Source: Spisula solida (Eukaryota; Mollusca; Bivalvia; Venerida; Mactridae). From it: DNA of 64,000 bases. Below, piece after piece: positions 11,656 through 23,600 of this stretch. The position numbers were made by a program, and so were the translations under genes. Below the pieces are notes generated by a model that worked only from the letters and a program-made list of their open reading frames with translations, was not told the DNA's origin and ran no database searches. Position 1 is the stretch's first letter. Each line of letters begins with the position of its first letter. Where the stretch lies: assembly GCA_947247005.1 (NCBI GenBank), contig OX365955.1, positions 42,759,822 to 42,823,821 on the forward strand, in the 5' to 3' direction.

Positions 11656-12764
11656 CTTTCAGATGTCCCTGCACTGCTGGGGGGGGGGGGTAGGAATTTG
11701 ATAAAGCAAAAATTCCCAGCCTCCTTTCTGCGGGTTGGGAGTTTAATTGACTGGTGCAATATAACTGGACCTATTCTATAAATATTAGTAGTAAAATTGT
11801 ATACATAAACTCCCTGATTATAAGAACTGGTTTGACCTCCCCCCCCCCCCCCCCCCCTGAGCGATTCATGGATCAGCACATGAATTGACGAGTCAGGTGC
11901 CTTGATTTGGTCTTTGATTACAGGTTTGACTAAAACAGTATATACATGATCGTGGTAGGTGTGTTGTGGTGTATCAAAATAAATATTTCATGAGCCCATA
12001 AGGCTTATTGGACGATACTAAAGACGTTTTTGATGGCGCGATTTTTTGACAAATTCTTCGAAAATTTAGTTCATGAATTTGACTCACTGTTTCGCCAAAC
12101 TGTCCTAAAAGTTCCAAGAACGGTCATTTGATACAATTGCTTGTTACAACAGCTTTCGATTGGCACCTCTAACCCATCTACGGCTTTATAATAGCCGATA
12201 AAAGCTCATTTTCTTCGTTGTTGACTTTCTGATGACAGTTGACAGGTGCGCGTTGTACGTCTCTTTCTACCTCATCTAGAAGAGCGCGGACTGGTTCACT
12301 ACACTTACGAACGTTCGTATGCGTAAGATCGCTGCCGTGCGTACGAACGCGTTGATAAAACGGTCGTAAGATTATTCGTAAGAATATTCGTACGAACAAT
12401 TTGTATCGTACGAACGAACGTTCGTAAGAATATTGATAAAACGGTCCCATCGTGTGCTCCTAATGTCTTCACTTGTTGTATGATAGTGTTCTTCTTATCA
12501 TCGGCCGTCACTGAAATATGCACAACAACAACATCTCAATGGCAATGTTCTATTTGTTTCCAGGACACCAGACCATGCATCATATAGAAAACAAGAATTT
12601 AACACATTTTGAAATACATTGTACTATTGAAAACTTTTTACCTGGACCAAAGATCTATTAACACACATATTGGACACTCAATTGAAAGCTGAGAGAAAAT
12701 GCAAAATAACATGCAGCAGATTCTGTTATTGTGCATCAAATATTTTGTTTGTCATCCTTTTTAT
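11656..12764. other. Non-coding interval with homopolymers and a palindrome cluster
   Basis: A poly-G run (about 11682) and a poly-C run (about 11838) bracket 150 bp. From about 12300 to 12450 there is a dense cluster of CpG-containing palindromic words (AACGTTCGT, CGTACGAAC, CGTAAGAATATTCG) and two copies of GATAAAACGGTC, perhaps an eroded TIR element. A minus-strand frame at 12178-12450 is open but runs through this palindrome cluster and was not recognised. Confidence 0.4.
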
Positions 12765-14192
12765 ACGCCCGTTGAAAACGGGACGTATTATGTGAACACC
12801 CTTGGCGGGCGTGCGGGCGGGCCGGCGGCGGCGTCCAGTAATTTGTCTGTACTCTAGCGCAAACAGTTTTCATCCGATCATCTTCAAACTTGCTGACAAT
12901 GCTTATGGGCATAATATCTAGGCCAAGTTCGATTATAGGCCAAATCGGCCTAGGCCTTATTGGGTTATGGTCCTTTAATTACCAAATAAGTATGAAATTG
13001 GACATGTCTGTACTCTAGCGCAAACAGTTTTCATCCGATCATCTTCAAACTTGCTGACAATCCTTATGGGCATAAGATCTAGGCCAAGTTCGATTATAGG
13101 CCAAATCGGCCTAGGCCTTATTGGGTTATGGTCCTTTAATTACCAAATAAGTATGAAATTGGTCTTGTCTGTACTCTAGCGCAAACAGTTTTCATCCGAT
13201 CATCTTCAATCTTGCTGACAATGCTTATGGGCATAATATCTAGACCAAGTTCGATTATAGGCCAAATCGGCCTAGGCCTGATTGGGTTATGGTCCTTTAA
13301 TTACCAAATAAGTATGAAATTGGCCTTGTCTGTACTCCAACGCAAATAGTTTTTATCCGATCATCTTCAAATTTTGTGACAATGCTTATGGGCGTAATAT
13401 CTAGGCCAAGTTCGATTATAGGCCAAATTGGGTTATGGTCCTTTAATTACCAAATAAGTATGAAATTGGCCTTGTCTGTCCTCTTACGCTAACAGTTTTC
13501 ATCCGATCATCTTTAAACTTGCTGACAATGCTTATAGGCATAATATCTAGGCCAAGTTCGATCATAGGCCAAATCGGCCTAGGCCTTATTGGGTTATGGT
13601 CCTTTAATTACCAAATAAGTATGAAATTGGCCTTGTCTGTACTCTAACGCAAATAGTTTTCATCCGATCATCTTCAAATTTTGTGAAAATGCTAATGGGC
13701 ATAATATCTAGGCCAAGTTCGATTATAGGCCAAATTGGCCTAGGCATCATTTGGTTATGGGCCTAAATTAATTACCAAATAAGTATGAAATTGGTTGTCT
13801 GTGCTCTAACGCAAACAGTTTTCATCCGATCGTCTTCAAACTTTGTGACAATGCTTATGGGCATAATATCTAGGCCAAGTGTGATTATAGGCCAAATCGG
13901 CCTAGGCCTTATTTGGTTATGATCCTATAATTACCAAAATAAATGTGAAATTGACCTTGTCTGTTCTCTAGTGCTATGAGTTTTCATCTGAGTATCTTCA
14001 AACTCGGAGACAATGTTCATGGATATAATATCTAAGACAAGTTCAATTGTAGGCCAAATCAGCCTAGGCCTTCTTGTGTTATGGTCCTTTAATTAAAAAA
14101 AATGTTGGATTGTTTTTTTCATTCACCATGCCCTGAGACTCACCATGCCCCAAGACGGGTGTATTTTGTGACATTTTGGCACTCTTGTTTAA
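12765..14192 (-). mobile_element. BIV160/pearl-like element, family C, with ~160 bp tandem core
   Basis: Read on the minus strand it starts ACAAGAGTGCCAAAATG (right edge), carries about eight tandem monomers of about 160 bp (GTCTGTACTCTAGCGC recurs at 12845 and 13005 on the plus strand) and ends with ACGGGCGTATAAAAA. ATACGCCCGT near the start is the exact reverse complement of ACGGGCGTAT at the end. The same family in the opposite orientation is at 51120-52165. A monomer length of 160 bp and element-borne tandem cores fit the bivalve BIV160/pearl group; a sequence match to it could not be checked. Confidence 0.72.
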
Positions 14193-15820
14193 TGACTGAA
14201 AAAGATTCTTCTATTGTATGAGGTAACTTGTTTTTGTCTACCTCTTATATAATTCAGAAAATTATGATTTGAATGAGACTAATTGGGTATATTCTGATAA
14301 AACTAAAGAATGTCCATTAAAATGAGAGTAGGACTTGCTCTTTGATGTCTATTGTTTAATTCCTAGAGTGATTTCAATAAATGAGGTATCATTGTAAAAC
14401 TGAATAATATATCTATTGCATAGAGTTATTAGTTTTTGTGTGTGTTCATTAAAACAGGAGATACAAGGTTTTGAGAACAAACAAGATTTTGTGAGATTTC
14501 AGAAGATTGCCACGAGATATTGTGAGATTTGGAACATCATTCCAATCTTTGTATTTTAGATCTTTGCCTGGACCCATAAGTATTTGTGCTTCTCTGTCGT
14601 CCTATCTGATTTGATATTTCAATCAGTCAAAACATTCTTACAGTACAATAACAGACACACTTGAGGTTTAATTAGTCCCAGGTTAATAATCTCCTACAAT
14701 ACACAGGTAATGAAGGAGTGATACAGTGAGACTATGTATGTAATGAACAGAACTATTTGGTTTCCACAATTACCAACTTGTGAATTTCTTGATTTATTTT
14801 TATTCTAATTAGCAGGGATAGTATCCCTTTCATCTGCGATTATATTCCTGTCATCTGCGATTATATTCCTGTCATCTGCGATTATATACCTGTCATCTGT
14901 GATTACCCAGACACATTATCCTGACACCAGGCGGGCTACCAGTCCTGAAACTACCTTGTTTGTATAACGCTGATCAAGTCTTGCATATAAACCATACAAT
15001 TATTGTATAAAAACCTTATAAATGCTGCTTCAAATTACAAATTTTATGACAGTTGCATTAAAATTATACAAATGTTGCATATGCATGTAAAAGCATAAAA
15101 ATGCAGCAATGAAAAATGCAAAAATGTTCATACACATAATATATTATATGCTGCAATAAACACTACACACCTGCCCTACATTCAAGGAAAGCTACCTGCA
15201 AACATGTTTAAAATCATGGGTTTTATCGCTATGATCCTTCGTTGTACGCTTCGTTTGCAGCAAACAATAAATACCCGTTTTTTCCGTTCTCAGTTCGAAA
15301 TATGTACGGATGCACAGGTTTTACTATTCACATTCTTTTGTTTGCCTCCGTCCGCCATTTTGTTTAATTACACCAATACACGCACACCACCTCCGGATAT
15401 GGTTAGCCAAACTTAGCGTCGTGTCAAACATGTTTTTTAAACATACCGTTCAACAAATAACAGGTGCGTACCAGGTGCGAAACGTACGTAACGTAATGTT
15501 TCCTTGAACGCAAGGCTGTTGCATAAAAACGATTCACATGTTGCATAAAAACTATACACATGTTGCAAAAATAACTATACAAATGTTGCATAAAAACTAT
15601 ACAAATGTTGCATAAAAACTATACAAATGTTGCATAAAAACTATACACATGTTGCATGAAATCTATACACACGTACAGATGTTTCTTGAAAAGCTTATTC
15701 AATAGACCAGACCAAAAAGCTTTAGCAATGTGATTTTAGTATATATTTGTGCAACCTAAGATACCCTAAGCATAAAATGTGACAATAAAATTTTATATCT
15801 AAATTTCAAAACAGTAAATA
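14193..15820. repeat. Non-coding interval with two short tandem arrays
   Basis: About four copies of a 21 bp unit (CCTGTCATCTGCGATTATAT) lie at 14826-14905. About seven copies of a 22 bp unit (GTTGCATAAAAACTATACA) lie at 15517-15665. The region between is AT-rich, with loose relatives of the second unit from 14975 to 15150. No gene was recognised. Confidence 0.6.
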
Positions 15821-16545
15821 CAAGAGATGTTTGTAAAACACATATGCCCCCATGGCAGCACAATAGTCAAAAATGGTGAAGGTCTCAGTGACCTTGACCT
15901 TTGACCTCAAAATCAATAGGGGTCAGCTACTGATGCTGACCAAGCGCCATGTAAAGTTTGAAGATCCTAGGTCAAAGCGTTCTAGAGTTATTGAATAGAA
16001 ACCATTTAAATAGTCAGAAATGGTGAAGATCACAGTGACCTTGACCTTTGACCTACTGATCTCAAAATCAATAGGCGTCATCTTCTGTTGCTGACCAACC
16101 TTCATGTATAGTTAAAAGATCCTAGGTCGAAGCGTTCTTGAGTTATTGAACGGAAACCATTTAAATAGTCAGAAATGGTGAAGGTCACAGTGACCTTGAC
16201 CTTTGACCTCATAATCTTTAGGGGTCATCTACTGTTGCTGATCAACCTCCATGTAAAGTTTGAAGATCCTAGGTCAAAGTGTTCTTGAGTTATTGAACGG
16301 AAACCATTTAAATAGTCAGAAATGGTGAAGGTCACAGTGACCTTGACCTTTGACCTACTGACCTCAAAATCAATAGGGGTCATCTACTGTTGCTGATCAA
16401 CCTCTATGTAAAGTTTGAAGATCCTAGGTCAAAGCGTACTTGAGTTATTGAACGGAAACCATTTTATACGACCGACAGACAGACCGACCGACCGAAAGAC
16501 ATGTGCAAAGCAATATTCCCCCTCATCAAAGATGGGAAGCATAAA
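15821..16545 (+). mobile_element. pearl/HINE-like element, family D, complete
   Basis: Starts ACAAGAGATGTTTGTAAAAC with ATATGCCCCCAT close behind. It has about four tandem cores of roughly 150 bp (GGTCACAGTGACCTTGACC...TTGAGTTATTGAACGGAAACC), then an ACCG/ACAG microsatellite (about 16469-16497), and ends near ATGGGAAGCATAAAAA, imperfectly complementary to the start. Other pieces of the family lie at 17779/29008, 38170, 39776 and 63940. Confidence 0.75.
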
Positions 16546-17778
16546 AATGAACCATTATTTCAGGAAAATCATGGAGCCATGAATAAGGGAACCTCTAGTG
16601 CCATCTGACATAAACGTACATGGGGATGTAAAGGGTTTTTTACGGGCTAATTTTTGTAAAGAATGTGTTTTGGGATTGGCCACCAATATAGCTATATCAT
16701 CACCAATAAATTGGACATAAAAAGGGGATCTAAAGGGTTTTGCCCCTTTTTGTAAAGAATGTGTTTCGGGATTGGCGATCTAGAATGATCCTAGTAATTT
16801 ATCTATTCCAATGAAGCAGAATAGTTGGTAATGTTAAAGGTCATGGATGGCAACCTTGACATATCAATAGTGGTCATCTTCTTCACCCGACTGACACACA
16901 GCCAAACTGACATGTGGGAAGCAATATACCCCCCCCTGGCATAACATCGTCCTACATCCAAAGAGATATTCCAGTAGTAGCCTCCTGTATGTAGCATGCA
17001 AAGGCTGTATTGTTGTATACAGCTTTATCTTTTTAAGTAGAAACATGAAACACTGAACAACGAGAGATGTTCCTACAACTTGTAAAAAGATTATATTTAG
17101 TCAGACAGGGAAGGCAGCACTCAACTTAACCAGCCGAGCACAGAAAACATTAAAAACACACAAAACACAGTGCCCAACTGAACCAACCGAGCACAGGAAA
17201 CATAAAACACATATAGACACAATGCCCAACTAAACAAGCGCAGATCCGCCCAAGTCCAAGCTGTCGAAAAGTATAATAAATTATAACCAGCTGAATGACC
17301 CAGTTTCCACAGCAAAAGGACTATAATGCCTAGTTTTAGCTGTCAGAAAACTTAAAACGAAGAAGTGCCCAACACACTACCTACCAAGAAAATTAAACAT
17401 CCTCTGTCCCACTGTTTAAAAGCTGAATAGAAAAGATTCAGCAAACAAAAGGCGGAATGCCTACGCTGAATGACCTAGTTACAACAGTAAAACTGTAAGC
17501 CACCCCCCACTTGTAGCAAAGTAATCATTTATTTTGAAGGTCACCTTGACCTTTAACCACCAGCAGGTTCATCAGCAAGTTATAATAACCTGCATACAAA
17601 GGACCACAAGCATTCTCTAGTTACCCACACAACATGGCATTGTCTACCGACAGACCAAACAACATCCATGAACATTTAGGAGATACTGAATCTATGTATG
17701 CAGTAGTGTCATAGGTGGATTAATACACATTCATTTCTGTGTAACAATGCATAACCATGGCAACCAATTACAACATGA
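16546..17778. repeat. Non-coding interval with local duplications
   Basis: Two diverged copies of a block of about 115 bp (GGGGAT(G/C)TAAAGGGTTTT...GTAAAGAATGTGTTT) lie at about 16622 and 16726. A family-D-like tail occurs near 16880-16940. A word of about 60 bp (CCGAGCACAG(A/G)AAACAT) is repeated at about 17132 and 17189. No gene was seen. Confidence 0.5.
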
Positions 17779-17921
17779 AACAAGAGATGTTTGTAAAACA
17801 TATATGCCCCCATGGCAGCCCAATAGTCAGAAATGGTAAAGGTCACAGTGACATTTGACCTACTGACCTCATAATCACTAGAGACCGTCTACTATTGATG
17901 ACCAACCTCCACATAAAGTAT
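17779..17921 (+). mobile_element. Family D element, left part, split by the Ty3/Gypsy insertion
   Basis: Starts ACAAGAGATGTTTGTAAAAC and breaks at ...CATAAAGTAT inside a core repeat. The core resumes at 29008 (CAAGATCCTAGG...). Joining the flanks gives a normal core junction, compared with AAAGTTTGAAGATCC in the intact copy at 15821. Confidence 0.85.
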
Positions 17922-19042
17922 TGTAATGCACTAGATTCGTCATACTTTATGTACATGTATGTTTGTTTACGTTTAGACCCGGCTATTTTTCCCCGTTTAT
18001 TTATTGAAGTACACACTGGCAAGCTTTGTAAATACGATCCTTACGATCTTTGATACATTTCCATTTAATCTGAATTACTTATTTACCTGAACTCTACGTA
18101 ATAAACCCGAGATCTGTGATTATATCTGTTGTAAATAAACATGTGTCGAGTACTTCCGCCATTAATATTTCACCGGAAGTTGTATTTTTGACCTAGTAAA
18201 GTGGTTTGTGGGTAGTTGACATTAGAGACATCCGAGTATTTTCTCAGCGTCCGTTCTGTTTAACCTATTATTTTTAATGAATCTACATATTGGAAACCGA
18301 GAACTATGTAAGGATCTATTATCTTATTTATTGTATTTAACGATTGTGTATTAGTTTTAGCCTGTTTCATTCATTCTTAAAGAGTAAATCTTGTTTCTTT
18401 GCGCGCATCTGAGTTGGTGCGCTCATGGGGCGCTATTGGTGCGCTACGTGAATTCATTCGACGTTGTGCGCTTTTACATTGTAAAGCGCACATCTGTTTT
18501 GGTGCGCTCTGGTGCGCTTGGTGCGCTATATAAGACCAGGTCTGCACAGACTCTGGGACTCTGTATTATTTTACTATAGGTGCGAGACTTGTTTTTCTTA
18601 TTTTTCTTTCACTTAAATTCTAGCAACTTAGGCTTAATTCTTTTACATTATTTGGTTATTAAGGATACATTTGAATAGTTATTGCTTTAATAAGGTATTT
18701 TATGCTGGTATTGTAGACTGCATGGTGCAAATACTTAGGATATTTATGAGATGTCTTGAGAGTATTTTAGAGATTTAGGCTAGTGTTTAATTCACATATT
18801 CATCTGCATTGCATATTTATTTGTTATTTATTACTGTTATATATTGTTTAGTTACAATATATAGAAGAGTTTGATAATCTGCACATATTAAATCGTAGAG
18901 ACTGGAATTTATACTTTGTCGTTTTTTTACTTTAATTATTCTTAACCAGAGTCCATTTTATTTTGTTGTTACTTGTCCGTGCAACAGCACACGCTACCAA
19001 TATATTGTCGGTAGACAATAAGAAAACCGCTAGCACGTGACA
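17922..19042 (+). repeat. 5' LTR (1121 bp)
   Basis: Same length and, by eye, same sequence as 27887-29007. Contains a cluster of GGTGCGCT words directly before a TATATAAG box at 18527-18534, so U3 is roughly the first 560-580 bp. The 62-codon frame in it is also present in the other LTR and has no sign of being a gene. Confidence 0.95.
18401..18534 (+). promoter_or_regulatory. LTR core promoter: GGTGCGCT array plus TATA box
   Basis: Between 18401 and 18526 the octamer (G)GTGCGCT or its near variants GGGCGCT and TGTGCGCT occur about seven times, three of them in tandem at 18501-18527, running into TATATAAG at 18527-18534. Transcription would be expected to start about 25-30 bp later, near the GCACAGACTCTGGG segment. 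The same array is at 28366-28499. Confidence 0.65.
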
Positions 19043-19049
19043 TAATTTA

Positions 19050-19067
19050 TGGTGGCAGCCAGGTGGA
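19050..19067 (+). promoter_or_regulatory. Candidate primer binding site
   Basis: TGGTGGCAGCCAGGTGGA begins seven bases after the 5' LTR. The TGG start and a downstream AATCTTCGA resemble the complement of a tRNA 3' arm; the tRNA is not identified. Confidence 0.5.
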
Positions 19068-19126
19068 ATCTTCGACACTTACAGTAAAGATTCAGTGATC
19101 GACACCCGCCTCAAGAAAGAATTAGA

Positions 19127-20644
19127 ATGTCAACTCTTGACCAGAAAGATACGGAAGAACCAAGCTATACTTCATCAAGTGGACAGGATAAACAGACAAT
19201 GGAAGTATCATCTAGAGACGGATGCGAATATGACCAGAGGATAGATAATCAAGGTACAAGCAGCGTTCATGGTTCACCAGATTGGATGAAAGATGCAGTG
19301 AGAGACATGGTGAGCATGCAAGGTCAAATGTCCCAAGCCCTCAGCAGTGTAACAACACTACTTACAAATATATGCCAAAAAGATCAAGTATCACAAAGTC
19401 CCAAAGAACCTGAGACAAACAATAATTATAATCATCACAATGCAGAAGGTGACCGAGCACAATATAGAGCAACCTCTTATAATCAATATAATACGTGCAT
19501 GTTTTCTGATTCTGAACATGAAAATAATGTAACATACTCCAGGTCAGTGAATAAAACACAGTCAAAACAAAATCACCGATACAATACAGAAATAAAATTA
19601 CCAGCCTTCACGGGGAAGGATGAGTGGAAGGTCTGGATCAACAGATTTGAGGTGATAGCAGAACGCCAGAACTGGGATGACGAGCAGAGGCTAGATAATT
19701 TGCTGCCTAAACTTCAGGGTACTGCCGGGGAATTTGTCTTCACACAGCTTAAACGTGACACGTTGCGAGACTATAGGGAACTAGTATGTGAACTGAATAG
19801 TAGGTATAGAGTGGTTGAAACACCGAGGACATTTGCAGCTAAATTTAGCAGGAGAGATCAGAAAGCGAATGAGACAGCTGAAGAATATGCGGCAACACTG
19901 AAATGTTTGTATGATAAAGCACACAACAGACGAGATAATAGAACCAGGAAAGAAGATCTGGTGCGTAGATTCTTGGATGGTCTGAAGGATGAAGAGGTGC
20001 GATGGGAAGTTGAGTATATCAAGGAACCAGAAGATATTGACGAAGCAGTGTACCATGTAGTTAATTATATCCAGACAAGAAGACGGCACATGTATACAGC
20101 AAACCCAGATAAGAGGAAAAAGTTTGTCAGAAGAACACGGGATCCAGAAGAGACACAGTTTAGTGATGAAGAGCGGGAAAGTGGAGATGAAGAAATAGAT
20201 CAGCATGCGTACAGAGTGCCAACAAAGAGCTATCCATCAAAAGCTAAGCAGGATAACCAAGGTTCAAAACCACAGAACGAGAGTATAGTGAAAGGAATTA
20301 AAACTGGCCCAAATACAACAAGCACGACCAATAAAGAAAATGAAATCCTACAGTTAGTTCTTCAAAAACTAAATGAGCTAGCCGCAGAAAAACAGTCACC
20401 AAAAGTTCCACAGAACAATCTAAACCATCAAAAGAAAGTTGTTAGATGTTATTCCTGTAATGAAGAGAATCATATAGCAAGAAATTGCCCGTACAAGACC
20501 CAAACATCTAATCGGTATAATAGCACATACAATGGTAACAATCAAGGATCTTACAACTTAAATAGAAACAGTCAACAACTAATTGCCAATACACCAGAGT
20601 TCAAAAATTCTTTAAACTTCAATGGACCAAGCCGCCAGGCCTAG
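19127..20644 (+). CDS. gag: Retrotransposon Gag (505 aa)
   Basis: Structural protein that forms the cytoplasmic particle and packages element RNA. A disordered, Ser/Gln-rich N-terminal part (1-155) is followed by a helical retrotransposon Gag region (about 158-310, including LPAFTGKDEWKVWINRFE and a later stretch with RRFLDGL), then a charged linker and one zinc knuckle CX2CX4HX4C at residues 441-454 (C441, C444, H449, C454), which would bind RNA. The last 50 residues are Asn-rich. The start is the first ATG after the leader and gives the full domain. The gene overlaps the open pol frame by 79 nt, with a slippery heptamer at 20611-20617 shortly before the stop. No defects were seen. Confidence 0.93.
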   Translation: MSTLDQKDTEEPSYTSSSGQDKQTMEVSSRDGCEYDQRIDNQGTSSVHGSPDWMKDAVRDMVSMQGQMSQALSSVTTLLTNICQKDQVSQSPKEPETNNNYNHHNAEGDRAQYRATSYNQYNTCMFSDSEHENNVTYSRSVNKTQSKQNHRYNTEIKLPAFTGKDEWKVWINRFEVIAERQNWDDEQRLDNLLPKLQGTAGEFVFTQLKRDTLRDYRELVCELNSRYRVVETPRTFAAKFSRRDQKANETAEEYAATLKCLYDKAHNRRDNRTRKEDLVRRFLDGLKDEEVRWEVEYIKEPEDIDEAVYHVVNYIQTRRRHMYTANPDKRKKFVRRTRDPEETQFSDEERESGDEEIDQHAYRVPTKSYPSKAKQDNQGSKPQNESIVKGIKTGPNTTSTTNKENEILQLVLQKLNELAAEKQSPKVPQNNLNHQKKVVRCYSCNEENHIARNCPYKTQTSNRYNSTYNGNNQGSYNLNRNSQQLIANTPEFKNSLNFNGPSRQA

Positions 20645-20654
20645 GGGAGGTCCA
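20611..20654 (+). promoter_or_regulatory. -1 ribosomal frameshift signal: T TTA AAC, 5 nt spacer, stem
   Basis: In the gag frame the bases at 20611-20617 read T TTA AAC, the canonical X XXY YYZ heptamer. The -1 shift leads exactly into the pol frame, which is open from 20566. Five bases later TGGACC (20623-20628) can pair with GGTCCA (20649-20654). The 20-base loop contains GGCC, which could also pair with GGCC at 20671-20674 as a pseudoknot. Gag stops at 20642-20644, inside the stem-loop. Confidence 0.85.
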
Positions 20655-23600
20655 AGAAAGCAACATACAAGGCCATGAGAAAGAATGTGGGGTTCCGGAC
20701 AAGAATATCATAAGAAGGAGGAGACCATGTAGCAGTGGAGTGTATGTGAAAGGAATGATCGGAGATGTCCCAGTAACATTTACAGCTGATACAGGGGCAA
20801 CAAAGACCATCATATCAGATAGAATATACGGAAAGCTTGGCCCGAAGAACAGGCCGAGACTTACAAAGACAGCATGTCTCACAGGTGCTGGAGGTATTCC
20901 CTTAAGGGAGATGGGAAAAGCAGAATTTGACATCCGTTTGGGACCAGTCAAGCTAACGAAAGAAGTTATTGTTGCGGAAATAGAGGACGAGGCTTTGCTG
21001 GGTATAGATATCCTTCAAAACGATGATGGAGGTCCAGCTGACATACTGCTGAGTAAAGGGATTATCCTATTCAAGAACCAGGAAATTCCATGCATACAGA
21101 TAGGAATGAAGAATGAGATAAGAAAAGTTAGAGCAGCAGACCACTACTGGATACCCGGTCATAGCGAGACAGTTATAGATGTGTTAGTAGACAGAATAGA
21201 GAGTGATGATTTGTTGACAAACACAGAATACATAGTAGAACCTACAGAACATTTCCGTGAAACCTACCCTTTACAGATGGCATCTGTCCTGATAGACATA
21301 AATGGAAGCCCTACTAGTAAAATAAGACTGTTAAATCCTTTTCCCTCATCAGTTTCAATTAATCAAGATGCGATCATAGGCCAGGCCGAAAATATTTCTC
21401 AAGTGGGTGGTACCCTCAGACAACAAGAGCATCCAGAGGAAAGAAATAACAACAGAAGTGTAAGAAGAGTCGCCCTGAAGAGTAAGACAATCACATATAC
21501 GACCATACCTGACGCTAGTAGAGTAGCACCGGAGGCACGCGATATACCACCTCATCTTCAAGATCTATATGAGTCAGGGATAAAGAACTGCACTGAAGAA
21601 GAAAAACAAATGGTTGCTAAGATGCTGATAAGATTCCAAAACAGTTTCTCGAAAAGTGACCTTGACCTGGGACTTACAAATTTAACAGAGCATTCGATCA
21701 AGACAGGAGACGCCCCTCCAGTACGACAACTGCCAAGAAGAGTTCCGATGGCGCACGCCAAGGCTGAGAAGCAGGCCATAGAAGAACTACTTGCAAAGGG
21801 AGTGATACGCGAGAGTACATCGCCATGGGCAAGCCCGATTGTTCTTGTTTCGAAGAAAAACGGACAGGTAAGGCCATGTATAGATTATAGGAAGGTCAAC
21901 GCCTTAGTCAAACCCGATGGCTTTCCACTACCACGCATACAAGACTGCTTAGATTCTGTAGCGGGCGCGTCTTTATTCAGCACTTTTGATCTTACAAGCG
22001 GGTATTTCCAGATTCCCTTGAAAGAGGAAGACATACCAAAGAGTGCATTTGTCTGCAAATATGGCCAGTTTGAGATGCTACGACTACCTTTTGGTTTAAA
22101 CAACTCAAGTTCTACATTTCAAAGAACGATGGAACTAGCTCTTCAAGGATTACAGTGGGAAACATGCCTGATCTACATAGATGACATAATAGTTTTTGGA
22201 GAGAATTTCACAGAACACATGAGCAGGGTACAAGAAGTGTTAGAGAGAATAGAAGCAGCCGGTTTAAAACTGAAACCACAGAAGTGCGAAATACTACAGA
22301 CAGAGGTGATATTCCTAGGCCATATGGTGTCAAAGGACGGGGTAAGGCCAAATCCTGTGAACATTTCCAAAATAATGGAGTGGCCTATTCCAACTAACGT
22401 CAAACAGGTGAGACAGTTTGTGGCGATGGGTTCGTACTACAGAAGGTTTGTCAAAGACTTTGCCAAGATTGTGCGGCCCATGGTAGACTTGACAATGAAA
22501 GGAAAAGAATTCAAGTGGGATGTGAAGTGTCAAGAGGCATTCAATACAGTCAAGAAGATATTGGTCAGCCCAGAGATCATGGGATATCCGCTAGAAAATG
22601 GTGGTGAGTTTGTCCTAGACGTAGACGCGAGTGACGTTGGTATTGGTGGTGTTTTGCATCAAGTACAAGATGGTCGTGAGAAGGTGATAGCGTATGCAAG
22701 TAGAGCCCTGAACAAAAATGAGAGAAATTACTGCATCACAGAGAAGGAACTGTTGGCGATACGCTACTTTGTGGAATATTTCAGACAATACTTACTAGGT
22801 AGAAAGTTCTTGGTGAGAAGTGACCACCAAGCTCTAGTGTGGCTATTTAAACTGAAGGAACCTCGAGGGAAAATCGCCAGATGGATAGAAATTCTATCAA
22901 ACTATGATTTCTCAATTGAGTACAGACCTGGAGCAAAGCAGGGACATTGTGACGCTTTGTCAAGATGTGAAAATCCGAAAGATTGTGACTGTGACAAGCA
23001 AGATATGAACGAACCCCTGAAGTGTGGGCCATGCAAGAAATGTGTAAAGAGAGCGCAGGACATGATGCATCAGGATGTGACAGAGCCAACCGAGACATGC
23101 AAAACCGAGAATCCAATCAAAGCCGTCCACAGTTCCGATGGAGACAGAACAACAGACCCTCAGGATGAAAAGCCTAGTACATCATCAGAAAACAGACCAA
23201 GTGAAGGTTTAAGTGTGAAAACCTGGGTAGGGGGTAAAACGCTGTTGGATTTGAAGAATCTGCAAGAGACTGATCGCGATATACGGCCTATTTTAGATGC
23301 TAAGTTGACCGGGCATAGACCTAAGGGTACTGAAGTTTTGGCATACAGTCCAGCTTCGCGACATTACTGGGTTTTATGGGACATGCTCATTGTCAAAGAT
23401 GGCATTTTATTCAAAAGGTTTGTAAAACACAACCAAACAGGAGATTATACACAATTTGTTGTTCCTTTGGCTATGAGAAAAGATGTTCTATTCGAGCATC
23501 ATGATTCTGTCATTTCAGGTCACCTTGGCTGTAAGAAAACCACAGAGAAAGTCAGACAGCGCTATTACTGGTACGCCATGAAAGATGATGTGAATCTACA

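Noticed and set aside
12178..12450. 90-codon minus-strand frame with a charged C-terminal part
   Set aside because: Half of it runs through the CGTACGAAC palindrome cluster; the rest is not recognisable and has no clear splice sites.
18391..18579. 62-codon frame found identically in both LTRs (also 28356-28544)
   Set aside because: It covers the promoter octamer array and TATA box. Its duplication reflects the LTRs, not a gene.
19362..19565. Minus-strand frames within gag and pol
   Set aside because: Shadows of the plus-strand retroelement genes, with no separate support.
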